DNA of 64,000 nt from Ga0077555 sp963746315 (GCA_963746315.1 CAVVAR010000001.1:62001-126000); one strand, 5' to 3'. Positions 18,734 through 27,995 are shown, numbered from the stretch's first letter. Notes: generated by a model from the letters alone, not told the origin. Numbers and translations are program-made.

Positions 18734-19420
18734 TCAAGTCATCGAGTATGGTTCATTGACGGCGGCAACCGGCAAACTCCCCGGCGCAGCGCCGGGACCC
18801 GCGGTTCTGAAGACCACACAAGCGGACCCAATCTCGATGCGATCGCCGTCGCTGAGGCGACATCGGCGGGCTGGAGCACCGTTGACGGCGAGGCTCATCG
18901 TTCCCGAGCTGACATCGAAAAGAATGAACTCGCGGTCCGGCGTGCGCTCGATGACGGCGTGCATCTCGGCGAGTCCATCATGCTCGAGAGCAAGGTCGCA
19001 TTCGTCGCTCCTGCCGATCCTGACGAGCTCGCCGACTGCGACCGGATTGGCGGCCCGGCCGGCGACCTCGATCCATGCCGTGCCGGCAGAGACGGGCTCG
19101 CAAGCGGGCATGGTCGTCGACGATCGCCTTGCGTGGTGGCGGCGCGCAACGAAACGCGCAAGCGCCGCAACGACAGCCAGGATCGGAACGATCAATGCGG
19201 CGGCGCCGGCAAGCTTGATGCTTGGATGGCGCTCTAAGCCCCGTTGCAGCGCGTCCAGCGCGGCGGAGGCGCCATCGAAGGCCGACCCCGTGCCGAGGCC
19301 CTCGGCAAATGCGGCGCTACCCGTCGCCGCGACGACGATCGCGGTTGCGACGGCGCGCGCCGATGCTGACCGGGCAGCAAGCCAGGAGGCACAATGGTTT
19401 CGTGGCCGTGGCGCAGGCAT
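18734..19420 (-). CDS. Membrane-anchored FHA-domain protein
   Basis: The 228-residue protein has an N-terminal hydrophobic segment (ARAVATAIVVAATGSAAFAEG, signal-like), a second membrane helix at about residues 70-90 (LAGAAALIVPILAVVAALAR followed by RFVARRHHARR), and a C-terminal FHA domain (ELVRIGRSDECDLALEHDGL, then AEMHAVIER). With a cleaved signal and one anchor, the basic residues after the helix put the FHA domain in the cytoplasm. It could dock phosphorylated kinase or substrates at the membrane. It is divergent from the kinase gene, separated by about 300 bases. Confidence 0.82.
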   Translation of the reverse strand: MPAPRPRNHCASWLAARSASARAVATAIVVAATGSAAFAEGLGTGSAFDGASAALDALQRGLERHPSIKLAGAAALIVPILAVVAALARFVARRHHARRSSTTMPACEPVSAGTAWIEVAGRAANPVAVGELVRIGRSDECDLALEHDGLAEMHAVIERTPDREFILFDVSSGTMSLAVNGAPARRCRLSDGDRIEIGSACVVFRTAGPGAAPGSLPVAAVNEPYSMT

Positions 19421-19722
19421 GACTCCTCCGTCGAGTTCGCAAACTGGCGCGGGATGACGGCCATAACATGGCCAAACATCACCCGGGCGGCGTGCGGATG
19501 GGAGGAACTCGGCCGACGTCGGAGTTTATCGAGGGCTCCCGACGACACCTTTGCCTCATGCTTTCGCCATATTGATGGCGACAGTGCGCCGTGGGAGTCG
19601 GCGCGCTGCCGCACGGCCGTTTGCCGGCCGCGAAACGGGGAGGGCTGCGTGGTCCTGATCGGAGGATTAGACGCCGCCGGGGGGTGCACTGTCCGGGAGT
19701 GCAAGCGTGCGGGCGTGACGCC
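19421..19722. other. Intergenic region between divergent FHA and kinase genes
   Basis: These 302 bases contain no convincing gene. The frame of the kinase is open upstream of its ATG to about 19591, but the translation there is Arg/Gly-rich and unlike kinases. Promoters for both divergent units should lie here; I see no clear boxes or repeats. Confidence 0.5.
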
Positions 19723-22089
19723 ATGAGCGATCTCGTTGCGCTGCGCCCGGGGACGATACTCGCCGACGAGTATCGCATCGAGCGTACACTCGGCGCCGGC
19801 GGTTTCGGCATCACGTATCTCGCCGAGGAGATTGCGCTCGCGCGGCAGGTGACGATCAAGGAGTATTTCCCGGTCGACTTCGCTGCCCGCGATGCCGCAG
19901 AGGACGTGGTGCCGCGTTCGCGGGACAGCGAGGGCGACTACTCGTGGGGGCTCGATCGATTTCTGGCCGAGGCGCAGACGCTTGCCCGCTTCAATCATCC
20001 CAACATCGTGCGCGTCTATCGATTCTTTCAGGCACGGAACACCGGCTACATCGTGCTGCACTACGAGGACGGTGCAAGCCTGAAGGGGTGGCTAAAAGGC
20101 CTGCGGCGCGCCCCGCGCCAACCCGAGCTCGACCGGTTGCTGGTGCCCTTGCTCGATGCCCTGGAGACGGTTCATCAGGCCGACTATCTGCATCGCGACA
20201 TCGCCCCCGACAACATCATGATCCGGCGCGACGGGCAGCCGGTCCTGATCGACTTCGGGTCAGCGCGCGGCGACATCGCCAAGCACTCGAAGACGATCTC
20301 GGCGTTGGTCAAGCCAGGGTACAGCCCCTACGAGCAATACGCAACGACCAGCCGGCAGCAGGGTCCGTGGACGGACATCTATTCGCTCGCCGCGACGCTC
20401 TACGAGGCGGTGACAGGGCGACGCCCGCCGGACGCTCCAACGCGCATGGTGGCCGACGAGATGGTGCCGCCTGCGGACGCGGCGCTTTCCTCCTATCGGC
20501 CACGTTTTCTCGCTGCGATCGACAAGGGGCTTCGGCTGGAGATCGGCGAGCGGCCGCGCAGCGTCGCGGACTGGCGCGCGGAATTGCTCGCGCCGGCACC
20601 GCAACGTGTCGAGGCGGCAGGGAAAGCGGACGCAAAGCCTGAGGACGCGGAGCCGGCTGGCGCGGTCAAGGTAAAGGGTAAGCCGAAGCCGAGGACGGCG
20701 GAACGGTCCGAGGCGCGACGTGAAGAGACAGCGGCGCCGGCGCCGGCCGAGCCAAGGTCCGAGAAGGCGGGAGCCGGGGACGGTGGATCGCGAGGCGGGC
20801 TGGCGCAGGCTTTTCTGGAAGGATGGCGCAAGGGAAATCCGGCAGCGGCGCAAGCGGCGCTAACGCCTGTCGAGCCGGAGCGTCCGGTCAAGCCGGCTGC
20901 CGTTGTTGCAAAGGCGCGATCGGTGGAGCGAGCCAGTGCCGTTGAGCCGGCGAGGCGGTGGCGGATGCTCCCTTGGCTGCGCCGGGCGGAGCCGCTGCCT
21001 GCCGAGCCGGGTGCGCGCCGGGCCTCCCCGCGCTCCGTGCGCAAGCGTGCCGGCGCATACGGTCGAGGCCTGGTTCTCAACCTGATGCTGGCGCTGTTCG
21101 TCGCCGCTGCCGTCGTGTCGGTGCAGGACCATATCCCACGCATGGAACTCCAGCGGGAAGGCGCGGGCGTACTGACGAGCCAAGGTCATGTCGATGTGCC
21201 GCTCGCCGAGCTCAAGGGGCATCGCGGAGCGATCAAGGGGCTCGCCTTCACGAGCAACGGCCAGCAGATCGTAACGGCCTCTACCGACGGCACGCTGAAA
21301 GTGTGGAGCGCTGTGAAAGGCAGCCTGATACGAACGCTCGAGCTCGACGCAGGCGGCGCGAGCGCGCTGGCGCTCGAGGGTAGGCGGGCCGCAACGGGGC
21401 ATGCGGACGGTTCGATCGCGGTCTGGGATATTCAAACGGGCGCAAAACTCGCGACGGCACGGCGAAACGAGGCCGCGATATGGGCCTTGGCGTTTGCTGG
21501 AAGCGATCACCGGGTGGCAACTGGATCGCACGACTGGGCCGTGTCGGTGTGGGACACGGACAAGCCGCAGGCGCCGATACTTGTGCTCGAGGGCCATGAG
21601 AGCGCCGTGCAGGCGATCGCCTACGCATCGCGAGGGCCCTTCATCGCGACGGGGGGCGCGGATTCGAACGTCAACCTGTGGAACGCAGCAAAGGGCGATC
21701 TGGTGCGCACCTATCGTGGGCATCGCGACTTCATCACCGCCGTGGCGTTCGACGCCAAGGGCCGCGTGCTCGCCTCGGGAAGTGTCGACGGTGAGATCAG
21801 ACTGTGGTCGACCTATGCTAGGCGGCTAAAGCGCCAGCTCAAGGGACACGAGGGCAACGTGGCGGCTCTGGCCTTCGCTCCCGACGGCTCGCATCTGGTG
21901 TCGGGAGGCGCAGACGGCATGGTGCGGCTCTGGGATGTGAACAGGGGCAAGCCCGTGCGTACGCTCGATGCGGGCGTGGGTGCCATCGGTGCGCTCGCGG
22001 TCTCGCCCGATGGGCAGCGCATCGCGATGGGGGGCAGTGACGGCAACGTCCGGGTGCTCGCAGCGGCGCTACCCAAGGAAGGCTCCTGA
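19723..22089 (+). CDS. Transmembrane Ser/Thr protein kinase with C-terminal WD40 repeats
   Basis: I start at ATG 19723 (MSDLVALRPG), where kinase homology begins. The 788-residue protein has a Hanks-type kinase domain: glycine loop GAGGFG (24-29), Lys46 in TIKEYFP, HRD-I-A-P-D-N at 157-164, DFGSARG at 177-183 and the late motif WTDIYSLAATLYE. An Ala/Pro/Lys-rich linker follows (~290-440), then one membrane helix (NLMLALFVAAAVVSV, ~residues 452-466), and about seven WD40 repeats to the end (for example GTLKVWS, GSIAVWD, NVNLWN, GEIRLWS, GMVRLWD). The topology puts the kinase in the cytoplasm and the beta-propeller in the periplasm, as a sensor or docking platform. Its substrates may include the FHA proteins and the srf operon products. 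Confidence 0.92.
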   Translation: MSDLVALRPGTILADEYRIERTLGAGGFGITYLAEEIALARQVTIKEYFPVDFAARDAAEDVVPRSRDSEGDYSWGLDRFLAEAQTLARFNHPNIVRVYRFFQARNTGYIVLHYEDGASLKGWLKGLRRAPRQPELDRLLVPLLDALETVHQADYLHRDIAPDNIMIRRDGQPVLIDFGSARGDIAKHSKTISALVKPGYSPYEQYATTSRQQGPWTDIYSLAATLYEAVTGRRPPDAPTRMVADEMVPPADAALSSYRPRFLAAIDKGLRLEIGERPRSVADWRAELLAPAPQRVEAAGKADAKPEDAEPAGAVKVKGKPKPRTAERSEARREETAAPAPAEPRSEKAGAGDGGSRGGLAQAFLEGWRKGNPAAAQAALTPVEPERPVKPAAVVAKARSVERASAVEPARRWRMLPWLRRAEPLPAEPGARRASPRSVRKRAGAYGRGLVLNLMLALFVAAAVVSVQDHIPRMELQREGAGVLTSQGHVDVPLAELKGHRGAIKGLAFTSNGQQIVTASTDGTLKVWSAVKGSLIRTLELDAGGASALALEGRRAATGHADGSIAVWDIQTGAKLATARRNEAAIWALAFAGSDHRVATGSHDWAVSVWDTDKPQAPILVLEGHESAVQAIAYASRGPFIATGGADSNVNLWNAAKGDLVRTYRGHRDFITAVAFDAKGRVLASGSVDGEIRLWSTYARRLKRQLKGHEGNVAALAFAPDGSHLVSGGADGMVRLWDVNRGKPVRTLDAGVGAIGALAVSPDGQRIAMGGSDGNVRVLAAALPKEGS

Positions 22090-22178
22090 GCCGGAGAACG
22101 CCAGCGGCTTGCGGTGACGGTACGGGCTCTGCCTATACTGGCGGGGCGCGCAACCCTTTGATGTCATCCGAGGTCTCC

Positions 22179-23789
22179 ATGTCCGTTGCCAATCCGCTCG
22201 ACGCCGTGACTCTGGAGATCGTTTGGACGCGGCTGATCTCGGCGGTGGACGAAGCGGCAAAGGTGATCGTGCGCACGTCGTTCTCGACGCTCTCGAATGA
22301 GGCCAACGACTTCGCCTGCGTGTTGACCGATGCCAAGGGCGGGTCGCTGGCCCAGAACTCGGGGAGCATTCCGTCGTTCATCGCCTGCCTGCCGGCGACG
22401 GTGCGTCATTTTCTCGATCGGATGGGTGTCGAGGAGATGCGGCCGGGCGACGTGTTGATCACCAACAACCCATGGGACGCGACGGGCCATCTCAACGATA
22501 TCACGCTGGTGAAGCCCATTTTTCGCGGACAGCGTCTCGTCGCCTTCGCGGCGTCGACGTCGCATGTTCCGGATATCGGCGGGCGGGTGCGGTCGGTAGA
22601 GCCGAGGGAGCTTTACGAGGAAGGCTTCCACATTCCGCTGATGCATCTGATCCGCGAGGGAAAGCCGGACGAGACCTTGATCCGGTTGCTCCGAACCAAC
22701 GTCAGGACGCCGGACCAGACGCTCGGCGACGTGTGGGCGCAGGCGAGCGCGTTGTCGGTGATCGAGGCGCGGCTGGTGGCGACGATGGACGACTACGGGC
22801 TCGAGGATCTCGAGGCCTTCGCCGACGATCTTTTCCGTCGCTCAGAGACAGCGATGCGGGCGGCGATACGGACAGTCCGGCCGGGCACGTATCGCTACGC
22901 GATGAAGACCGACGGTCTCGACGAGCCGTTCGAGTTCCACGTGGCCGTGACGATCTCTGGCGACGAGGCGACGTTTGATTTCACCGGTACGTCGCCGCAG
23001 CAGCCCCGCGCGATCAATTGTGTGTTGGCCTACACGTTCGCGATGACGGCCTATGCGATCAAGTGTGCGCTGCTTCCCAATCTGCCGAACAACGAAGGTG
23101 TGCTGCGCCCGATCAAGGTGATCGCGCCGGAGGGCTCGCTGCTCAACCCGCGCTTCCCAGCGTCGTGTGGCGGGCGGGCGGCGACCGGCCACTATGTGCC
23201 GGCGGTGATCTTCGGCGCGTTGCATCAGGCGATCCCGGAAAAGGTGATGGCGGCGCCGGGCTCGCCGCTCTGGATTTTCACGCTGGCGGGCCTCGCCGAC
23301 GACGGCAAGCCGTTCGCCACGGTGCTGTTCTACAACGGTGGGCTTGGGGGACGCGCGGCCGGCGACGGCGTTTCGGTGCTGTCGTGGCCATCGAACATCT
23401 CCTCGACACCGGTCGAGGTCGCCGAGCATTCAGGCCGATTGTTCTTCCGCGAAAAGGCGCTGAGGCCCGGCTCAGGCGGCGACGGCGAGATGCGCGGCGG
23501 GCTCGGCCAATCGATCGAGATCGAATGCCTGTCGGAGCGCGAGCTCTCCGCCTGGTTCGTGACGGAGCGGACCAAGATCGCGGCGCCCGGCATCGGCGGC
23601 GGAATGGACGGCGGCCTCGGTCGGGTCGCCATCAATGGGCAGGACGTCGATACGCGTCGGATGCATCTTTTGAAGCGCGGCGACGTGGTGACGATCGAGA
23701 CGCCCGGCGGGGGCGGCTACGGAGATCCCGGACGGCGTGTGGCTACGGCACGCGAGCGTGATCGCGCGATGGAGTATGTTGCGGGCTGA
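22179..23789 (+). CDS. hyuB: Hydantoinase B / oxoprolinase family protein (HyuB)
   Basis: The ATG at 22179 has GAGG five bases upstream; earlier in-frame TTG and ATG codons lack a site. The 536-residue product matches HyuB from end to end: LEIVWTRLISAVDEAAKVIV, DVLITNNPWDATGHLNDI, then SCGGRAATGH and a C-terminal GGGGYGDPGRR. HyuB works with HyuA as an ATP-dependent hydantoinase, 5-oxoprolinase or acetone-carboxylase-like enzyme. No hyuA lies beside it in the window, so either the partner is elsewhere or this copy acts alone. The true substrate is not evident. It starts 89 bases after the kinase gene on the same strand. Confidence 0.88.
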   Translation: MSVANPLDAVTLEIVWTRLISAVDEAAKVIVRTSFSTLSNEANDFACVLTDAKGGSLAQNSGSIPSFIACLPATVRHFLDRMGVEEMRPGDVLITNNPWDATGHLNDITLVKPIFRGQRLVAFAASTSHVPDIGGRVRSVEPRELYEEGFHIPLMHLIREGKPDETLIRLLRTNVRTPDQTLGDVWAQASALSVIEARLVATMDDYGLEDLEAFADDLFRRSETAMRAAIRTVRPGTYRYAMKTDGLDEPFEFHVAVTISGDEATFDFTGTSPQQPRAINCVLAYTFAMTAYAIKCALLPNLPNNEGVLRPIKVIAPEGSLLNPRFPASCGGRAATGHYVPAVIFGALHQAIPEKVMAAPGSPLWIFTLAGLADDGKPFATVLFYNGGLGGRAAGDGVSVLSWPSNISSTPVEVAEHSGRLFFREKALRPGSGGDGEMRGGLGQSIEIECLSERELSAWFVTERTKIAAPGIGGGMDGGLGRVAINGQDVDTRRMHLLKRGDVVTIETPGGGGYGDPGRRVATARERDRAMEYVAG

Positions 23790-23882
23790 GCCGGCGATCG
23801 CCCGACGCTGGCCGTGGCGCAGCGGGTCGCCAGGACCAGAAAAGGACGCAGGACCAGCTGAAATGGCGCCTCGTTCGTCGGG

Positions 23883-24560
23883 TCAACCCGGAGGTGGCAG
23901 CAGGAGCGCTAACGATATCGCACCGACGGCGATCAGGCTCGCGGCCCAAAGGGCATCGAGGTTGAACCAGCTGCGGGCGATGAGCGTCAGGCCGAGATAA
24001 CGATAGACGAGCCAAGCCATCAGGCCACCCGCCGCGAGCATCGCAGCGGTGTGCACCATGGCGACGAGAAGGGCGATGCCCAGGCTGCTGCCGGCAAGGC
24101 TCGCTGCGGCCGCGTGGGTCGAGGCCGTTGCGCCCGCACGGCAGAGCCCCAGATAGATCGGGACCAACATCAAGCCGGCCCCGTGCGCAATGGCGACTGC
24201 GAACGACCAGAGGCCGAGCCGAGCGGGGCTGATGCGGGCCAGCAGGCGGGGGTGGCGCCCGCGCGGGAGTTGCGCGATGCCAAACGCAACGAGCAGCAGG
24301 CTCGCGGCGACGCGGATCTGCCACTCGAACGCAGCGACGGTCGCCAGCAAGGCGAACGGGACGACCGCTGTGAGCATGCCAACGAGATGGCCGAGCGCGA
24401 GGAAGCCCAATGCTTGCGCCAGGGCGCGAGGACTCTTCTCCAGCATCCCGGCGGAGACGGCGAGCGGCCAGCCCATTCCAGGATTGATGCCGTGGTAGAG
24501 ACCGCTCGCGCCGACCGCCAGCCAAAGGCCAAGCACAGTCCAGCTGGTGTCGCTCATCAC
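23883..24560 (-). CDS. Polytopic membrane protein coupled to SBP56/MtoX
   Basis: The 225-residue protein has about six hydrophobic segments and a conserved-looking GLYHGINPGMGW near residue 20, between the first two. It starts with an ATGA overlap at the stop of the methanethiol-oxidase/SBP56 gene, so the two are almost certainly translated together. The HGxNPGMGW loop suggests a metal or small-molecule transporter-like fold, perhaps distantly like HupE/NicO or sulfite exporters, but I cannot name the family with confidence. A role in copper supply or sulfur-product export for the oxidase is plausible inference. Confidence 0.7.
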   Translation of the reverse strand: MMSDTSWTVLGLWLAVGASGLYHGINPGMGWPLAVSAGMLEKSPRALAQALGFLALGHLVGMLTAVVPFALLATVAAFEWQIRVAASLLLVAFGIAQLPRGRHPRLLARISPARLGLWSFAVAIAHGAGLMLVPIYLGLCRAGATASTHAAAASLAGSSLGIALLVAMVHTAAMLAAGGLMAWLVYRYLGLTLIARSWFNLDALWAASLIAVGAISLALLLPPPG

Positions 24561-25957
24561 ACCGAGGGATAGCAGAACGAATCCGTCGAGCAGTCGCCCC
24601 CCTCGAGGCGGATCTGGTGTGCACGGTATCCGTCAGGCACATCGACCCAGAAGTCGTTTGCCAGCTCGAGGCCGCCGTCCGAGCCCGCCCGGGCCATCAC
24701 CTGAGCGCCGGGCACGCCTTCGGGATAGAACTGGTCGTCCCAGGTGGAATAGAGCGAGTTGGTCCAGTAGACGCGCTTGCCGTCGCGGCTGATCTCGACC
24801 ATCTGGGGGCCGCCGGCGAACCTCTTGCCAGTGGGATGGGGCGTCCGGCGTGTAATGCCGCCGAGGTGCACAGAGCCGGCGTGCACTGGTTTTCTCGGGT
24901 TGGAGACGTCGTACTGGCGCAGCTCACCCGTGCCCCAGCAGGACACATAAAGATGCTTGTCGTCCATCGAGAGGTCGATGTCGGTAACCAGTGGAGGAAC
25001 CGCGCCGAAGCCTTGGAGCAGTGGCGGAAGCTGGTCCTTCTCGGCAGGCTCCGGAGGAATCGTGGCGGTTTTCTCGATGTGGAAGCGGCCACCTTCGCGC
25101 CACCACGTCCAGATCGAGCCCTCGAGATTGCTCGTGTCGACCACGACACCGAGAAATCCGTACTCGCGTGCCGGATCATGGGCGGGACGCACCTCCAGCG
25201 CCATCTGGTGATTGGCGCCGAGATCGATGGTCTGAACATTGCGGCGGGCGCGCAGATCCCAGAAATGGATGTGGTGCCCGTATTTGTTGGAGAGCAGATC
25301 CTCTGGAACAATGCCATTCTCGAACTGCGGCGGGAGGGCCCATTCGCTGGTCACCATGTAATCGCGCGGCAAATTCCACCAGAAATCGTAATGCTTGGTC
25401 TGGGGACCCCGATCGATTTCCCAACGGCCAAGAATTTCGAAAGTCTGGCAGTCCATGATGAACACGCCGGGCGGTCCATCGGTACCGTCGGGGCCGGCGC
25501 CGCCGAGTGTGCTGATGTAGATCCCTTCCGGGCCGCAATGCACGGTGTGGGGCCTTGAGTAGCCCGTCTTGCGCCACACCTCTTCCGGCTCGATGATCTT
25601 GTGGATCTTGGCCTCGGTCGGATCCGGCTTGGTGTCGATGATGTAGATGCGGGACGATCGCAGGCCTGGCACGACCAAATAGCGCCGCTCGAGAAACGGG
25701 TGTCCGCTCAGGGGCGAAAGCGCCGAGGAGCAGGCGTTCCAGCCGAAATGATGCAGCTCGTCGCCCGCGTAAGGCATTGGGACAGTGTGTACGATTTTCG
25801 AGTAGGTAGGCGACTGGGGGTTCACGTCGACGACGGCAAGAGCGTCCGGTTGGGAGCGATCGCTGCTCAGCATCAGAGTATAGGCGAAGTTCTCGACCGG
25901 CGCTTGCATGGCCAATCGAGGTGACGCATGGAATGTGGGGTCTGGTCTGATATTCAT
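24557..25957 (-). CDS. mtoX: Selenium-binding protein SBP56 / methanethiol oxidase family
   Basis: This 466-residue protein matches the SBP56 family throughout: YAGDELHHFGWNACSSA, YSRPHTVHCGPEGIYIS, FWWNLPRDYMVTSEW, YVSCWGTGELRQYDVS and GGPQMVEISRDGKRVYWTNS. In Hyphomicrobium the homologous MtoX is a copper-dependent methanethiol oxidase that yields formaldehyde, hydrogen sulfide and hydrogen peroxide; human SELENBP1 does the same. The histidines in HHFGW, HTVH and the cysteine in SCWG are the conserved candidate metal ligands. I see no signal peptide, while characterised bacterial MtoX can be periplasmic. The usual SCO1/MauG neighbours are absent; a membrane protein gene overlaps the 3' end. 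Confidence 0.88.
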   Translation of the reverse strand: MNIRPDPTFHASPRLAMQAPVENFAYTLMLSSDRSQPDALAVVDVNPQSPTYSKIVHTVPMPYAGDELHHFGWNACSSALSPLSGHPFLERRYLVVPGLRSSRIYIIDTKPDPTEAKIHKIIEPEEVWRKTGYSRPHTVHCGPEGIYISTLGGAGPDGTDGPPGVFIMDCQTFEILGRWEIDRGPQTKHYDFWWNLPRDYMVTSEWALPPQFENGIVPEDLLSNKYGHHIHFWDLRARRNVQTIDLGANHQMALEVRPAHDPAREYGFLGVVVDTSNLEGSIWTWWREGGRFHIEKTATIPPEPAEKDQLPPLLQGFGAVPPLVTDIDLSMDDKHLYVSCWGTGELRQYDVSNPRKPVHAGSVHLGGITRRTPHPTGKRFAGGPQMVEISRDGKRVYWTNSLYSTWDDQFYPEGVPGAQVMARAGSDGGLELANDFWVDVPDGYRAHQIRLEGGDCSTDSFCYPSV

Positions 25958-26241
25958 TGGAAGGCCTCCCGATTAATCACACGAGTTTTGTCTCGATTTT
26001 TTTATATCGTGAACGGAACATGCGACGGCAGTTTATTCCGTGCTCATTTTTATGATAATTCAATGATGTTTCGTGTGCAATAATCTATTTGGTTTTTTGC
26101 GTCTGGAGAGCCGGGCGATAATGCAGTCTGCCCGGTCGTTTGCGGTTGCGAAATTGCACGGCGGCATGGCTCGTGGCTTTGCCGGAGGACTGTTGGGGGA
26201 TCGTCTCCGCTCATCGTATAGTCGAGAGCCAGGAGATCCGC
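25958..26241. other. AT-rich divergent promoter region
   Basis: Between mtoX (minus) and the cyclase gene (plus), bases 25970-26100 are strikingly AT-rich for this GC-rich window (runs such as tttttttatat and ttttatgataattcaatgat). Promoters for mtoX are expected here. A short hairpin CGAG-acaaaa-CTCG (minus-strand reading) lies near 25981-25998. No coding sequence is convincing in this stretch. Confidence 0.45.
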
Positions 26242-27609
26242 ATGAGCCGCCCGAACCCCATTCTCGCCTTCATCCAGCGCAGCGGCAGTGCAGGCACGCA
26301 GTCGCCGAAGCTTCCTCAGCGAGTGCAGCGGCTTGTCGAAGCTCAAGAGGCCGAGAGCGAGCGCCTGATCGGTTGGGTGCAGTTGCTCGTCGTCGTGCTA
26401 CTGGGGTTGCTCTATTCCGTGTCGCCTCGGCCTCACGACGCGCCGGCGGCGATGCTCGGCGAGCCGGTGCCGATGGCACTTGCTGCCTACCTGGTGTTTA
26501 CGGTCGGCCGCCTGCTTCTCGCATATCGGGGACCGTTGCCGGCGGCGGTGCTGATCGCCTCGATCCTCGCCGACGTCGGCCTTCTGGTCGGCCTCATATG
26601 GTCGTTCCATGAACAATACGGACAGCCGGCGCCGTTCTCCCTGAAGGTGCCGACGTTCGTCTATCTGTTCGTCTTCATTGCAATTCGCGTGCTCCGCTTC
26701 GATGTGCGCTACGTCCTTGCTGCAGGGCTTGCCGCTGCACTCGGATGGCTCGGGCTGGTGATGGCCGTGATCTGGAGCGGGGGGAGCGAAGTCGTGACAC
26801 GCTCCTTTACCGAGTATCTTACTCAGAGCCGGGTGCTCATCGGTGCCGAGGTGGACAAAGTGGCGACGTTGTTGCTCGTCACCGGCGTGCTGGCGCTCGC
26901 CGTTCGGCGGGCGCGCCTGCTGTTCGTGGCGGCAGTGCGAAGCGAGGCGGCTGTCGCTGATCTTCGCCGCTTCTTCGGACGCGGCGTTCCCGACACGGTG
27001 GTGGGAGCGGAGGCAGAGGCCATCGCGGGGCTAGCGGACGAGCGCGAGGCGGCGATCATGATGCTCGATATCCGCGGTTTCACCCAACTCTCGGCTCGGC
27101 TTAGTCCGCAGCAGGTGGTCGGCGTGCTGACGCGGCTTCACGCGCGGATCATCCCGCTGGTGCGGGTCCATGACGGGATCGTCGACAAGTTTCTCGGCGA
27201 TGGCGTGATGGTCACGTTCGGGGCGCTACGACCTTCGGACCGGGCGGCCGCGGATGCGCTCGGATGTCTCGAGGCGGTGCTCATCGATGCGCGGGTCTGG
27301 GAGGACGAGATCGCGGAGGAGCTCGGTCAGCGGCTCGTCGTCAACGGGGCCGTGGTGGCGGGGCCTGTCGTTTTCGCGGTCGTCGGCGCGCTCGATCGAC
27401 TGGAGTACACGGTGATCGGGGAGGCGGTTAATCTCGCCGCGAAGCTGGAGAAGCATAACAAGACCGAGGCGACGTGCGCGTTGACGACAGCGGCCACGGC
27501 AGACCTCGCGCGGGCTCAGGGGTGGGTGCCAACGAGCAGGAACGAGCCTCTCTCGGCGCGGCGCGTGGCCGGCGTGGGCGAGCCGATGGATCTTATCGCG
27601 GTCGCGTGA
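26242..27609 (+). CDS. Class III adenylate/guanylate cyclase with N-terminal membrane domain
   Basis: The ATG at 26242 has AGGAG seven bases upstream, giving 455 residues. About six membrane helices fill residues 40-240. The catalytic domain follows: MLDIRGFTQLSARLSP (first metal Asp), DGIVDKFLGDGVMVTFG (Lys for base recognition and second metal Asp) and LEYTVIGEAVNLAAKLEK. The transition-state arginine of the N-x-A-A-R motif is Lys here (NLAAK), so activity might be lower or altered. It likely makes cAMP in response to a membrane signal. The N-terminal helices resemble the six-helix sensor of other alphaproteobacterial cyclases. It is a single-gene unit. Confidence 0.88.
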   Translation: MSRPNPILAFIQRSGSAGTQSPKLPQRVQRLVEAQEAESERLIGWVQLLVVVLLGLLYSVSPRPHDAPAAMLGEPVPMALAAYLVFTVGRLLLAYRGPLPAAVLIASILADVGLLVGLIWSFHEQYGQPAPFSLKVPTFVYLFVFIAIRVLRFDVRYVLAAGLAAALGWLGLVMAVIWSGGSEVVTRSFTEYLTQSRVLIGAEVDKVATLLLVTGVLALAVRRARLLFVAAVRSEAAVADLRRFFGRGVPDTVVGAEAEAIAGLADEREAAIMMLDIRGFTQLSARLSPQQVVGVLTRLHARIIPLVRVHDGIVDKFLGDGVMVTFGALRPSDRAAADALGCLEAVLIDARVWEDEIAEELGQRLVVNGAVVAGPVVFAVVGALDRLEYTVIGEAVNLAAKLEKHNKTEATCALTTAATADLARAQGWVPTSRNEPLSARRVAGVGEPMDLIAVA

Positions 27610-27655
27610 AGCCGCAGCCGAACGTGCCTCAGGGTTCGAGTGCGGCCAACGGCAA

Positions 27656-27856
27656 TCACTTGCCGCGTTTCTGGGCGAGGTCCTTTTTCGTCGCCTGCGC
27701 CTCCGGGAAGACCCACATGGCGATCACGGCGAAGACCGCGAAGCCGACGACCAGCCAGAACAGGTGATCCTTTCCGATGGAGGTTTCCCAATAGCCGACC
27801 GCTACGCCGACCAGCAAGGTGATGACCGAAAGGATAGCTTTGACGTCATTGGGCAT
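27656..27856 (-). CDS. Small two-helix membrane protein (66 aa)
   Basis: Starting at ATG 27856, the product is MPNDVKAILSVITLLVGVAV followed by a second hydrophobic segment (LFWLVVGFAVFAVIAMWVF) and a Lys/Arg-rich tail. This is a plausible two-pass inner-membrane protein. I do not recognise a named family. It is convergent with the cyclase gene and downstream of the hydroxylase cluster on the same strand, about 140 bases away. Confidence 0.65.
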   Translation of the reverse strand: MPNDVKAILSVITLLVGVAVGYWETSIGKDHLFWLVVGFAVFAVIAMWVFPEAQATKKDLAQKRGK

Positions 27857-27995
27857 GGGTCGGGCTCGTGGATGGCAAAGTTGCGTCGGCGGACATGGAC
27901 AAGACTGCAGCTCGATCGGGACGAGGGAGTGGTTGCTCCTCACTCCGCGCCACTCCCCATCCGCGTGCAGGAATGGGGTGTGGGATTTTGAGTGC

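Noticed and set aside
19591..19722. Upstream extension of the kinase gene
   Set aside because: The residues before MSDLVALRPG are Arg/Gly-rich and not part of kinase domains, and no better start signal is seen.
27950..27985. Hairpin between CACTCCCCAT and ATGGGGTGTG as terminator of the hydroxylase operon
   Set aside because: One mismatch in the stem and no T-run in the minus-strand direction; too weak to annotate.
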